Shown: positions 1 to 7,026, counted from the stretch's first letter. The stretch: DNA of 17,294 nucleotides from Desulfobacterales bacterium (GCA_030672555.1 DAOVGD010000085.1:1-17294); one strand, 5' to 3'. The notes: generated by a model not told the origin, from the letters alone. Numbers and translations: made by a program.

Positions 1-114
1 TTGGGCAGAATTCAGGGAGGTCTTTATCTCTGTATCGGGTATGGAAGTGGCAAGTCTCTTGGCAAGGATTCGGGCATTCGGATATCGACCAGCCTTGATC
101 TCGCTAATGCTCAC
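1..114 (-). pseudogene. Remnant of a WYL/HTH-type transcriptional regulator N-terminus (partial, decayed)
   Basis: Reading leftward from a possible GTG at 114, the frame encodes SISEIKAGRYPNARILAKRL, which resembles the first helices of the HTH that precedes WYL domains (an 'IxxxIRxGRYPNAxxLAExL' pattern). A stop codon lies two codons upstream of the GTG. After residue ~24 the expected 'S.RTI.RD' recognition helix is not in this frame, but a similar stretch (TRYRDKDLPEF) appears after a frame change. I therefore read it as a broken copy. The window ends here, so the rest of the gene cannot be seen. It lies directly downstream of the toxin gene on the same strand. The similarity is short, and chance resemblance is possible. 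Confidence 0.35.
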
Positions 115-142
115 GTCTTTCTATGAGCAAAAATCGTTCAGT

Positions 143-577
143 TCAGGGGGAAGGCCATCTTCTCGGCAAGTTCTTTTCCAATACGTGCGAAATCCGATCC
201 TTGGCCAGACAGGCGTGTGCTTTTGCATCAAAGGTAAGCCATATCCCCTTGACTTCGCGGGCAAGGGCTGCATAACAGGCATCGTATCCGGTGAGCCCTT
301 TTTTTACGAATCGCATGGCGTGCCGGGCAAGATTTTCGGTCATAGGTTGCCTGAAAAGTCCGCCCTGTAAAATAGGGATCATCCCTTTCACAAACACATC
401 CTCGGCCTTTGGATGAACTCGACACAGGACCGCGTATACTTCAAAGCAAAACAGCTCCGGCACTGCAAAAGATTCAGGGCGATCAATCAGCCTGCGAAGA
501 ACAGCATCGGCGTGAGGGTGTCTTTCATCATTCAAGAACCAGCGCACCGCAACCGATGCATCAATCACCCAGATCAT
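143..577 (-). CDS. VapC-like PIN-domain ribonuclease toxin
   Basis: This 144-residue protein has a single PIN domain, the Mg-dependent RNase fold used by VapC toxins. The acidic residues expected for the active site are visible: D6 in VIDAS, E46 in the PELFCFEV segment, D99 in LTGYDACYAAL and D117 in LTFDAKA. Length and motif spacing fit the family. I start it at the ATG at 577 (MIWVIDASV) because PIN toxins begin almost directly with the first catalytic Asp; the frame is open 17 codons further upstream. It overlaps the 3' end of the antitoxin gene by 17 bases, the usual arrangement for co-translated toxin-antitoxin pairs. The RNA target cannot be told from sequence. No active-site residue appears to be missing, so the toxin is probably functional. 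Confidence 0.88.
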   Translation of the reverse strand: MIWVIDASVAVRWFLNDERHPHADAVLRRLIDRPESFAVPELFCFEVYAVLCRVHPKAEDVFVKGMIPILQGGLFRQPMTENLARHAMRFVKKGLTGYDACYAALAREVKGIWLTFDAKAHACLAKDRISHVLEKNLPRRWPSP

Positions 578-845
578 TTCTGTACCCCCGCAACTCTCGA
601 AGCACCGCAAGGCTCCCCTTTGACTCAAGACTGTCGGCTCTCAAGTTGTCAATAGTAGAAAGGAGCTTCTTTTTCTCCTCCTCTGCCTGCCAATCTAAGA
701 ATCGTCTTTTAAATTGTTCCGGGGTAATGAGCACCGCCTGGATTTTTCTCCCCTTACTGACAAAAATAGGTTCACATGTCTTATTAAGTAAATCTAAGAC
801 CTCGCCTAACTTATTCCTGATCTTGAGCGCATTAACTGTTTTCAT
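561..845 (-). CDS. Phd/YefM-family antitoxin
   Basis: This 94-residue protein should neutralise the PIN toxin encoded immediately downstream and repress their shared promoter. Its N-terminal half (MKTVNALKIRNKLGEVLDLL, then IFVSKGRKIQAVLITPEQF) matches the Phd/YefM pattern: a short N-terminal strand, an 'R..L..VL' helix, then 'v.v...gk..a.lis.eef'. The C-terminal part is charged and probably disordered until toxin binding. The ATG at 845 is chosen because AGAGGGA lies a few bases upstream and because Phd proteins start just before this helix; the frame is open a further 28 codons upstream without family similarity. Phd-type antitoxins paired with PIN toxins are common, so the mixed pairing is not odd. 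Confidence 0.85.
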   Translation of the reverse strand: MKTVNALKIRNKLGEVLDLLNKTCEPIFVSKGRKIQAVLITPEQFKRRFLDWQAEEEKKKLLSTIDNLRADSLESKGSLAVLRELRGYRNDLGD

Positions 846-870
846 AGAAGAATCCCTCTGCTTATAAAGT

Positions 871-907
871 ATTATAATATAATGCCCCGGCAAACTATAT
901 ATGTCAA
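871..907 (-). promoter_or_regulatory. Candidate promoter of the toxin-antitoxin pair
   Basis: On the minus strand a TTGACA box (907-902) is followed after 17 bases by CATTAT (884-879). An overlapping TATAAT lies at 876-871. Both are 25-45 bases upstream of the antitoxin start. The -35 is a perfect consensus match; the -10 assignment is ambiguous. Confidence 0.45.
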
Positions 908-1046
908 GTGTAGATGTGCATATACACATAAAGCAAGGATACGGGGGGATTAACCAACCAATTTTACTTGAGGATTTGAATTAGTAAGTTTAAATCAAGG
1001 AATCGAGAGATGGGCAAACGTTTTGTTTTCACGCAGGATATTCAAT

Positions 1047-1080
1047 AAAACAAAGGGTGCCCGGCTGTGCACCCTTTTTT
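1047..1080 (-). terminator. Rho-independent terminator of the SRP RNA (symmetric, may act both ways)
   Basis: The minus strand reads GGGTGC, an 8-base loop, GCACCC (1074-1055), then TTTGTTTT. The plus strand of the same hairpin ends in TTTTTT (1075-1080), so it could also stop rightward transcription. The stem uses bases that also form the closing helix of the SRP RNA. Confidence 0.7.
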
Positions 1081-1320
1081 GAACCTCATCCTCCATACCT
1101 CGTGTCACAATAACGGTCAGAACACATCCACGACACAGACTGCATTACTTACCGCTGCTTCCTTCCGGACCTGACGGGGTTCGTAACCGTCTGTTGCGTG
1201 GCGTCCGGCCTAATATGCCACTCAATATTTCAGAAACAGCCCTCTAAAAGGGAATTCAGCCCCGCATAAGCGGATTTCGGGTACAGGACACCGCTAACTT
1301 CCCGCTTAGCACAACCGGGC
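1059..1320 (-). ncRNA. ffs: Signal recognition particle RNA, large (Alu-domain) bacterial type
   Basis: This RNA is the scaffold of the signal recognition particle, which binds Ffh and targets membrane proteins co-translationally. The S-domain core GGTCCGGAAGGAAGCAG is at 1171-1155. The 5' part is clearly an Alu domain: GTGCTAAGCGGG (1312-1301), AGCGGTG (1295-1289) and CCTGTACC (1287-1280) match the 5' portion of the Bacillus-type RNA as I recall it. The 5' end GCCCGGTTGTGC (1320-1309) pairs with GCACAGCCGGGC (1070-1059), with one G-U pair, closing the molecule at about 262 nt. That is close to the roughly 270 nt Bacillus form rather than the ~110 nt 4.5S form of E. coli. A promoter lies just upstream and a terminator at the 3' end. 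Exact ends are inferred from the pairing. Confidence 0.9.
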
Positions 1321-1326
1321 GCATTT

Positions 1327-1354
1327 AGTATACCATCGGAAGATCAATTTTCAA
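1327..1354 (-). promoter_or_regulatory. SRP RNA promoter
   Basis: TTGAAA (1354-1349), a 16-base spacer, then TATACT (1332-1327) on the minus strand. The -10 ends seven bases before 1320, which is exactly the 5' end predicted from the RNA's closing helix. Confidence 0.7.
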
Positions 1355-1382
1355 GCATAAAATGTGGTACTGACATCATCGA

Positions 1383-2954
1383 TTAGGCACTAACACTGTG
1401 GGAAGTCTGTTTCAGTTCATCCTCGCTCAAGGTCCCGGGCACGTCCTTCAGTACCTCATCGAAGGCGTCAACCACTCTTTTGTCAAATTGTGTGCCTGCA
1501 TTTTTGTTAATCCTGGATAACGCCTCTGCCTTGGTTTTGGCCTTGCGGTAAGGACGGTCGGATGTCATGGCGTCAAAGGCGTCCGCAACGGCTATGACGC
1601 GAGAAAGCAGCGGAATGGCGTCTCCTTTCAATCCATCCGGATACCCCTTTCCATCCCAATGCTCGTGGTGATGACGTATAATAGCCTGTTCTCTGTGCAA
1701 GAAACCGAGATGTTTGATAATATTTGCTCCCATCACTGGATGGGCTTTGATAATATCATTCTCCTCATCGGTCAAGCCGGATTCTTTTAGCAATATGTTG
1801 TCTCGAACGCCGATCTTTCCGATATCATGGAGATACCCCGCAAAGGTGAGAAGCTCCAGTTCCTTGTCCGAACATCCTAAGCTCTTGGCAATCTTTACTG
1901 ATAGATCAGTTACCCGTCTTGAATGTTCACGCGTGTAAGGGTCTCGTGCTTCAATCGTTTCTACCAAGGTATAAAGAGTAGCAAAAAGATTTTGGGAAAT
2001 GCTTTCGTAAAGGGCAAGGTTTTCTATTGTTAATGAGGCTTTTTGTGCAAGAAAATCGAGAAAATATAAATCATGCTCGGAATATGGGGCGCCGTTCTTT
2101 TTGTCGGTGCAATTCAATACGCCAAAGACTTCATTTTTGATCTTCAATGGAAATGAAATAAACGATATCCCTTCTTTTTTCTCCCTAAGTGAATTAACAA
2201 CTTCCGGAGGAAGGGCGCCGGCATCTTTGACCAACAAGGCAACCCCGTCATCCGCCACTTTCCCTGCAATCCAATCGCCAAGGGCCTTAGTCGCCTTCCC
2301 TATCCATTCCTTTTTCGATGGGGTTGCCGCAATCATTATCAATTTATTACTCTCTCTGTCGAGTAACATGAATGAAACAGTCTTAGAGGCTGTGACTCTC
2401 GCGCCTATATCCACAACGCGCTGAAAAAGCTCATCGCTCGACCGAACGCTGAAAAGTTCCTGCATCACCTCATTGAGCTGAGTTGCCTCTTGTATCTTAT
2501 GCTGAAGCTCGACATTTAACCTTTCAATCCCTTTTTTCTTTTCAACTTCCTCTTTTAAAAAGATGTTTTCTATCAATAAAGCACGCTCTTTGGTTACGCG
2601 CTTGAAAGTAACAGTCACATCCTTCACACTAAACGGTTTGACCAAAAAATCTGACGCCCCTCTCCTCATGGTATCAATGGCAAGGTCCAAGGAGGGATGC
2701 CCGGTTATAATCACAACCGGTATGGTATTATCGTATTGTTTTATTTTTTCAATCAATTCCAAACCATCCAAACGGGGCATTCGAATATCCACAAAGCAAC
2801 AGTCGAGTGGAACAGTGTGCACCGTCTCCAGTGCCTCCACCCCGTCACTGGCGGTATGGACTCTGCAGGTTATTATCTCTTCGAGGACCTCTTTGAGAGT
2901 CGTTCGGACCAGTGTTTCATCATCCGCAACCAATATATTCCATTTTGTATTCAT
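1383..2954 (-). CDS. Response regulator with REC, GAF and HD-GYP domains (probable c-di-GMP phosphodiesterase)
   Basis: This 523-residue cytoplasmic protein has three parts. Residues ~5-120 are a receiver domain with acidic pair D11/D12, phospho-acceptor D56 (CCFVDIRMPRLDG), T84 and K106. A helical linker (~125-165) leads to a GAF sensor domain (~165-312). Residues ~330-505 are an HD-GYP domain with HDIGK at 376-380 and HHHEHWDGKGYP at 428-439. HD-GYP domains of this type hydrolyse cyclic di-GMP, and the metal-binding and GYP residues appear intact. Activity is thus probably controlled by phosphorylation and by an unknown GAF ligand. No histidine kinase is nearby. Its ATG overlaps the stop of the DUF2520 gene (ATGA), so the two are probably translated together. 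It ends 28 bases before the SRP RNA promoter -35. Confidence 0.92.
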   Translation of the reverse strand: MNTKWNILVADDETLVRTTLKEVLEEIITCRVHTASDGVEALETVHTVPLDCCFVDIRMPRLDGLELIEKIKQYDNTIPVVIITGHPSLDLAIDTMRRGASDFLVKPFSVKDVTVTFKRVTKERALLIENIFLKEEVEKKKGIERLNVELQHKIQEATQLNEVMQELFSVRSSDELFQRVVDIGARVTASKTVSFMLLDRESNKLIMIAATPSKKEWIGKATKALGDWIAGKVADDGVALLVKDAGALPPEVVNSLREKKEGISFISFPLKIKNEVFGVLNCTDKKNGAPYSEHDLYFLDFLAQKASLTIENLALYESISQNLFATLYTLVETIEARDPYTREHSRRVTDLSVKIAKSLGCSDKELELLTFAGYLHDIGKIGVRDNILLKESGLTDEENDIIKAHPVMGANIIKHLGFLHREQAIIRHHHEHWDGKGYPDGLKGDAIPLLSRVIAVADAFDAMTSDRPYRKAKTKAEALSRINKNAGTQFDKRVVDAFDEVLKDVPGTLSEDELKQTSHSVSA

Positions 2955-3823
2955 AGCTTAAATAGTGTTCGCATCTCCTGGACTATTTTTTCCTCAAGCC
3001 CTCCTCTTGCCTCAGCAAGTGAGATGGTACTGTTGCCAAGTGCCCTATATAAGGGCCAAAGGTGAGGAGCATGTATTTTGATTGCCTCAATATGTGAAGT
3101 TATAGTGTCAATATCCCCACGAACGATCGGTCCTGTTAATGCCCTGTGTACTCCAAGGTGCTCCACATTATTAAGTGTCCCCCCGATCAAGGGTAAGAAA
3201 GCTTTTAGGGAAGCTTCTCTTGAAATACCGATTAATTGATTCAATTCTGTTGCCAGGTTAACCAGAGTAACGAGATAATTGGAAGCAACAACAGCGGCAG
3301 CATGATATAAGGGTTTATCCTGTACTCTAATCTGAATAAAATCAGCGCCAATATCTTTAACCATCTTGCGAGCTATAGGAAGGGCCTTTGTATCTCCTTC
3401 AAAAGTGCACGTACATCCTGCGACCATTTGAAGTGCCTGTTCCACTGATGCAAAACTTTGTAATGGATGGAGCGAACCTATGTGCGCTCCACACCGTCGG
3501 GCCGATGCCAAGATCTCGGAAGGGAAAGCGCCGCTGCAGTGAAACACAAAGGAGCCTCTTTTAAAACCGTTCTGCTTTGCGATTTCATCACAAACTGATT
3601 GTATAACAACATCCGGTGTTGTAATAAATACAATATCCGCTTTAGCTGTAATCTGTACAGCAATGTCTGAATAGTTTGAAATTCCAATAAGTTCAGCAGC
3701 GCTACGAGCCGATTCAAGCCGACGACTTGCAACTCCGACAATTGGATATCCGATCTCAGCAAAGAGTTTCCCCAAAGTTCTGCCTATTGTACCACACCCG
3801 ACTATTGCAAGCGATCGTTTCAT
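2951..3823 (-). CDS. Rossmann-fold oxidoreductase-like protein with DUF2520 domain
   Basis: This 290-residue protein has an N-terminal NAD(P)-binding Rossmann domain with the dinucleotide motif VGCGTIG (8-14), and a helical C-terminal domain of DUF2520 type. The linking stretches FHCSGAFPSEIL and GSLHPLQSFA are characteristic of this family, which is related to ketopantoate reductase and 6-phosphogluconate dehydrogenase-like proteins. The substrate is not known to me. The gene overlaps the downstream response-regulator gene by four bases (ATGA). The ribosome site before the ATG at 3823 is weak (a GAGA stretch). The rpsU terminator lies about 80 bases upstream, so the gene pair needs its own promoter; I see AT-rich DNA there but no convincing boxes. 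Confidence 0.85.
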   Translation of the reverse strand: MKRSLAIVGCGTIGRTLGKLFAEIGYPIVGVASRRLESARSAAELIGISNYSDIAVQITAKADIVFITTPDVVIQSVCDEIAKQNGFKRGSFVFHCSGAFPSEILASARRCGAHIGSLHPLQSFASVEQALQMVAGCTCTFEGDTKALPIARKMVKDIGADFIQIRVQDKPLYHAAAVVASNYLVTLVNLATELNQLIGISREASLKAFLPLIGGTLNNVEHLGVHRALTGPIVRGDIDTITSHIEAIKIHAPHLWPLYRALGNSTISLAEARGGLEEKIVQEMRTLFKL

Positions 3824-3904
3824 TTAAGTCTCTATTTAACTTGTCGGCATAAGGTGATCAATTATTAAATGAAAATAAGCGATGTCTTCGCAAAAATGTA
3901 TTAC

Positions 3905-3951
3905 AAAAAAAAGACCCGATAAAATAGTATCCTTCCTATCCTATCGGGTCT
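3905..3951 (-). terminator. Rho-independent terminator of rpsU
   Basis: The minus strand has a perfect 10 bp stem, AGACCCGATA (3951-3942) with TATCGGGTCT (3921-3912), closing a 20-base loop and followed by eight T (3912-3905). On the plus strand there is no T tract, so it is oriented for the leftward rpsU transcript. Confidence 0.85.
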
Positions 3952-4017
3952 CAAAAAACACCGGGTACACCAAACAATAACAACGTCATCTACATACAAA
4001 AACCAGATTTACTCTAA

Positions 4018-4251
4018 TCATCTGCTCCTTCTATGAGATGAAGTTCTATGTCTTCTTAAAGCCTCACGTTGTTTTCGGCGCCTGTATTCGCTTGGTTTTT
4101 CATAGCTCTTTTTCAGCTTTAATCTGCGGAAAAGGCCATCATTTTGGATCTTCTTTTTTAAAATTTTCATGGCCCGTTCTACATCATTGTCAATAACTCT
4201 GACTTCTAAGTCCTGAAAGTCCCTCAAACTCCTCGCTCCCTTCTTTACCAT
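4018..4251 (-). CDS. rpsU: 30S ribosomal protein bS21
   Basis: bS21 is a small basic protein of the 30S platform, next to the 3' end of 16S rRNA, and it helps initiation. The family core is clear: LEVRVIDNDVERAMKILKKK, then GLFRRLKLKKSYEKPSEYRRRKQREALRR, with a very basic C-terminus. From the ATG at 4251 the product has 77 residues. This gives about 14 residues before LEVRV, where most bS21 proteins start within a residue or two of that strand. The ATG has no good ribosome site. A TTG at 4227 has GGGAGCGAGGAG just upstream and would give 69 residues; another TTG at 4254 directly precedes the ATG. The true start is undecided. The gene is monocistronic, between its own promoter and terminator. 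Confidence 0.9.
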   Translation of the reverse strand: MVKKGARSLRDFQDLEVRVIDNDVERAMKILKKKIQNDGLFRRLKLKKSYEKPSEYRRRKQREALRRHRTSSHRRSR

Positions 4252-4465
4252 CAAGGACTTTGTTAGTTATTTTATCAAAAGTCTAAGGCTGATGGTTATT
4301 TTAATACATACTCTGATTACTATTACAATTTATAAAATCATGGTTAAGACAATAAGGTGTTTTAGGTTATATCACCTCCTGACATGCAATGCAGGTTCCC
4401 ACCCAAAAAGATAGGGGCACCCAAGCCCCTCTTGCCGTGATTTAAGTGACCTAAAATAAACTTTT
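4252..4465 (-). promoter_or_regulatory. Long 5' leader of rpsU with orphan Shine-Dalgarno site
   Basis: The predicted transcript has about 205 bases before the rpsU start. It contains a hairpin (4430-4413), a TGCATTGCA stretch, then AGGAGGTGAT (4380-4371), a 10-base perfect complement to the usual 16S rRNA 3' end. No usable gene follows that site: the only ATG in frame nearby (4388) gives a seven-codon ORF that runs through it. A CACCT about 13 bases further on could pair with AGGTG and hide it. I do not recognise a known riboswitch. The last ~120 bases are AT-rich and look unstructured. Confidence 0.4.
4404..4430 (-). terminator. Hairpin plus T run in the rpsU leader (possible attenuator)
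   Basis: On the minus strand AGGGGC (4430-4425), a six-base loop and GCCCCT (4418-4413) are followed by ATCTTTTTGGG. It could end read-through from the GH57 gene or attenuate rpsU. The T run is short, so activity is uncertain. Confidence 0.4.
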
Positions 4466-4494
4466 TTATTATCACAGGCCGATATAAATGTCAA
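4466..4494 (-). promoter_or_regulatory. rpsU promoter
   Basis: TTGACA (4494-4489), a 17-base spacer and TAATAA (4471-4466) on the minus strand. GATAAT overlaps the -10 at a shorter spacing. It lies about 215 bases upstream of the rpsU start codon, which is why the leader is unusually long. Confidence 0.6.
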
Positions 4495-4639
4495 ACAAAA
4501 ATCATGATCCACCACCATGTCTCAAATTCATGTTCAGGGCAGGAATAAATGCCTTGCCTGGACGGCGAAGCTTTTAACGAGGTTTTTCATTTTTTTGATG
4601 GTGGATCGGGGCCGGGTTTGGCTCGGTTTACTCTCCTTT
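4495..4639. other. Intergenic DNA after the GH57 gene
   Basis: No gene is visible. GATCCACCACCAT (4506-4518) and ATGGTGGATC (4598-4607) are inverted copies about 80 bases apart and could form a long stem in the 3' region of the GH57 transcript. I see no proper terminator with a T run here. Confidence 0.4.
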
Positions 4640-6718
4640 TCAAGTAGATGAATTGAGCAGAATTTGCATAGTGGTTTTCCATTGTTCGCCAGGGTCCAGA
4701 TTGACGGGCCAGAACGGCATGATAGAGATGGCCTGCAGGACTTTTTCAAACCCTTCTTCTGATTGATAGACCGTATGTACAGGATAGACCCTGAGAGAAG
4801 TGGGAGAGGAGAACCGCATAGTGAGACCTATGCCCTCCTGGCCGGCCTTAAAGGCAACTGAGACTACTTCCTTGTGAGTGGAAGGAGCCTCAAAGGATGC
4901 GGGATGCTCATTGATCTCAAAAGAACCTTTCCCTGTCACCATAATATGGGGGAACCAGTTCCATTCGATACCGAAGGCACAGGAAATAGCGCTTTCGCCT
5001 GTACTTTTTAGTTCATGTTCAATGGCCAGGTCGCCTTCTTCAGAAAAGATCACGTTTTTTCGCAGGTATAGGGGATATTTTTCTTCATGTATAAGAATAT
5101 GGCCCTCTTTTATCATGGTGACAAGAGGACCGTCTACAGAAAATGAAAATGGCCGGTCTGCAAAATTTCCTATTTCGTCAAAAGGGGTGTACTCTTGATC
5201 TTCACTATTTAAGAGAAAGAAGCGATTGATCATACCGCCCCTTCGATAGAGGTCAAATTCCAGCCGCGCCAGTAATGCGCTGTCCTTTTTTATATCGTGT
5301 ATGCTTGCAACACCTTCGGCTTTATCCCCTTCTGCCAAAATAGTCTCTGCATGCTGTATGTGATACGATTCCTTATACCTGGTGAGTGTATTCAACAGAT
5401 TTATAGGAGTTTTAAAATCGGAAAATTCTACCAATTGGCCTCCGCAGTTAGGTTTTATGATCGCGGAAAAATTGGAGGAGTGTGCGTAGACTTCAACGCT
5501 TCCGTCAAAATCGATATCGATCGTATCCAGTGCAAGCCCCTCTTGTTTGCGCACAGTGCGTTCAGCTATGATGAGATGCTCCCACAATGCGTGGCGTAAG
5601 TGCGGCAGATAGAGGCCTCCGAAGACCCCGTGCCAGTAGGCGTCGTTACATTGTGCGGCATGCAGGTGATCAAGGATTTCCGGGTTGTCGTCGGCTAGTT
5701 CTTTGATGAGCTTTCGCAAAAAGAGCATTTTTTTGTGCAAAAGATTCGATTCCGGGTATTTGACAAAAAAATTACGCCAATGCCCGCCTCGTATATGGGG
5801 AGAAAAATCCTTCCAATCAGCTCCTATGCGTGTTTTTAGGATCTCGATTCGTTCGACGTGGGCTGCCGGAAGGGTCCATTCTTCCATCTCTCTGTACGAG
5901 GAGATGGAAAGATAGGCCAGGCCGGAAGGAGGGGTAGACTCAATGATCTCCGAAAAGGTAGCCATGCTCATAAAGGACTCTGATGCAACCTTCAGCGCTT
6001 CAAAGAAGTTATTCAACCAACCATCTTCATAGATCCATTTGTGAGTACCCGGCCAGGCCCCGAATTTTTCTCCGTCATCAATATAAATCGCCATGGGGTG
6101 TCCTGATCGATGCAGCCGTTCAAGATAAGCAACAAGATGTTCAGGGGGCTGAAACGGTATCAGGTAGCGAAGATGTTCATCTATCGGGAATATAGCCAAG
6201 GGTTTCCCTTCTGCTTCTGTGAGATAATAGGCATGTAGGTTTTCTCTGTCGAATCCGGACACAAGAAAGTGTCGATCATCAACTACTACGTATTTTATCC
6301 CTGCTCTGATAAGATCTTCCGCCACCTGTGGTTCCCAGGCCCGTTCGGTTAGCCACAATCCTTTGGGAGTATAATTAAACCGTTTTGCTATGAACTCTTG
6401 CAGCTTTTCGATTTGCCTCAGGCGATCTTCACGGGGGATGGCCGTCAGTACCGGTTCATAGAAACCGCCGGTCAAAAGTTCTGCCTGTCCTTCCTGGAGC
6501 AATGCCGCGAGGAGTTCGATAACCTCGGGGCGGTGTTTTTCCAGCCAAGCAAGTAGAATACCGCTAAAATGGATGTTGATTTTGAAAAATGGATGTTCTT
6601 TAGCTGCTTCAAGAAAGGGAAGATAACATTTGCTGGTCAAAGAATCGATTACGTGATCGTAATTTCCTATTGGTTGGTGAGAGTGAATACCAAAAGTGAA
6701 TTGTAGTTTTTCTTGCAC
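4640..6718 (-). CDS. Glycoside hydrolase family 57, probable 4-alpha-glucanotransferase / alpha-amylase
   Basis: This 692-residue protein cuts and transfers alpha-1,4-glucan chains. The GH57 signatures are present: HSHQP (12-16), GLWLTERAWEP (120-130) with catalytic nucleophile E125, and YIDDGEKFGAWPGTH (212-226) with acid/base D214. The closest well-studied relative by motif and length is the 4-alpha-glucanotransferase of Thermococcus litoralis, which uses E123 and D214. The rest resembles the central and C-terminal beta-rich domains (DUF1925/DUF1926 type) of that enzyme. No signal peptide is seen, so it should be cytoplasmic. The start is a GTG (6718) with a poor ribosome site, and no other start lies upstream in frame. 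It sits downstream of glgP, which fits a shared glycogen/maltodextrin role. Transferase versus hydrolase activity cannot be settled from sequence. Confidence 0.9.
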   Translation of the reverse strand: MQEKLQFTFGIHSHQPIGNYDHVIDSLTSKCYLPFLEAAKEHPFFKINIHFSGILLAWLEKHRPEVIELLAALLQEGQAELLTGGFYEPVLTAIPREDRLRQIEKLQEFIAKRFNYTPKGLWLTERAWEPQVAEDLIRAGIKYVVVDDRHFLVSGFDRENLHAYYLTEAEGKPLAIFPIDEHLRYLIPFQPPEHLVAYLERLHRSGHPMAIYIDDGEKFGAWPGTHKWIYEDGWLNNFFEALKVASESFMSMATFSEIIESTPPSGLAYLSISSYREMEEWTLPAAHVERIEILKTRIGADWKDFSPHIRGGHWRNFFVKYPESNLLHKKMLFLRKLIKELADDNPEILDHLHAAQCNDAYWHGVFGGLYLPHLRHALWEHLIIAERTVRKQEGLALDTIDIDFDGSVEVYAHSSNFSAIIKPNCGGQLVEFSDFKTPINLLNTLTRYKESYHIQHAETILAEGDKAEGVASIHDIKKDSALLARLEFDLYRRGGMINRFFLLNSEDQEYTPFDEIGNFADRPFSFSVDGPLVTMIKEGHILIHEEKYPLYLRKNVIFSEEGDLAIEHELKSTGESAISCAFGIEWNWFPHIMVTGKGSFEINEHPASFEAPSTHKEVVSVAFKAGQEGIGLTMRFSSPTSLRVYPVHTVYQSEEGFEKVLQAISIMPFWPVNLDPGEQWKTTMQILLNSST

Positions 6719-6763
6719 GCTGCCACAGCTAAAGTTTGTTCTATTAATTTTAGTGACTAATTT

Positions 6764-6789
6764 AGGGATTCAGGAATTCCTTAATCCCT
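6764..6789. repeat. Inverted repeat at the 3' end of the small SAP/Cys gene
   Basis: AGGGATTCAGG (6764-6774), loop AATT, CCTTAATCCCT (6779-6789): an 11 bp stem with one mismatch, starting within the stop codon of the small gene. There is no T run on the minus strand. It may stabilise the upstream mRNA or be a small intergenic repeat. Confidence 0.5.
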
Positions 6790-6983
6790 TATTTACGTTT
6801 CTCATTTAGGCATAGTGACCGAAAACAGCACCCTGACTGGTCACAGTAATCAGTGGCTGTCTTAAAACAGGGGAAATTTCCCTCGGCAGCCTGGACTGCA
6901 CGAATCAGATCGTCCTTTTTAATACTTGCCTTTGCCTTTACTCCCAATTCTTTTGCCTTTACACGTACTTCCCCCATCTTCAT
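6789..6983 (-). CDS. Small SAP/Rho-N-like protein with Cys-rich tail
   Basis: This 64-residue protein starts at the ATG at 6983, preceded by AAGGAGAG at good spacing; the open frame upstream belongs to glgP DNA read out of frame. Residues 1-34 (EVRVKAKELGVKAK..IKKDDLIRAVQAAEG) match the SAP / Rho N-terminal helix-extended-helix pattern, usually a nucleic-acid-binding module. Residues 36-58 (NFPCFKTATDYCDQSGCCF..LC) contain Cys at 39, 47, 52, 53 and 58 and could bind a metal. I recall similar short proteins ending in 'NFPCFGTA..YCDQ..C' in other proteobacteria, annotated as SAP or Rho-N domain proteins of unknown role. It is inserted between glgP and the GH57 gene (43 and 70 base gaps) on the same strand. 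Confidence 0.8.
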   Translation of the reverse strand: MKMGEVRVKAKELGVKAKASIKKDDLIRAVQAAEGNFPCFKTATDYCDQSGCCFRSLCLNEKRK

Positions 6984-7026
6984 GACTGTCTCTCCTTGTA
7001 TTGTAGACCTTAACCGAGACCTTTGC

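Noticed and set aside
41..370. Plus-strand open frame of 109 codons
   Set aside because: It lies antisense to the PIN toxin, shows no family similarity and has no ribosome site.
4370..4385. ATATCACCTCCT on the plus strand, resembling the 3' end of 16S rRNA
   Set aside because: No other rRNA sequence surrounds it. It is better explained as the complement of a Shine-Dalgarno-like site in the rpsU leader.
4404..4430. Possible TPP-type riboswitch from the GGGGC...GGGTGCCCC pattern in the rpsU leader
   Set aside because: The CUGAGA and GAACCUGAUC-like blocks of TPP riboswitches are absent, and the downstream gene is a ribosomal protein.
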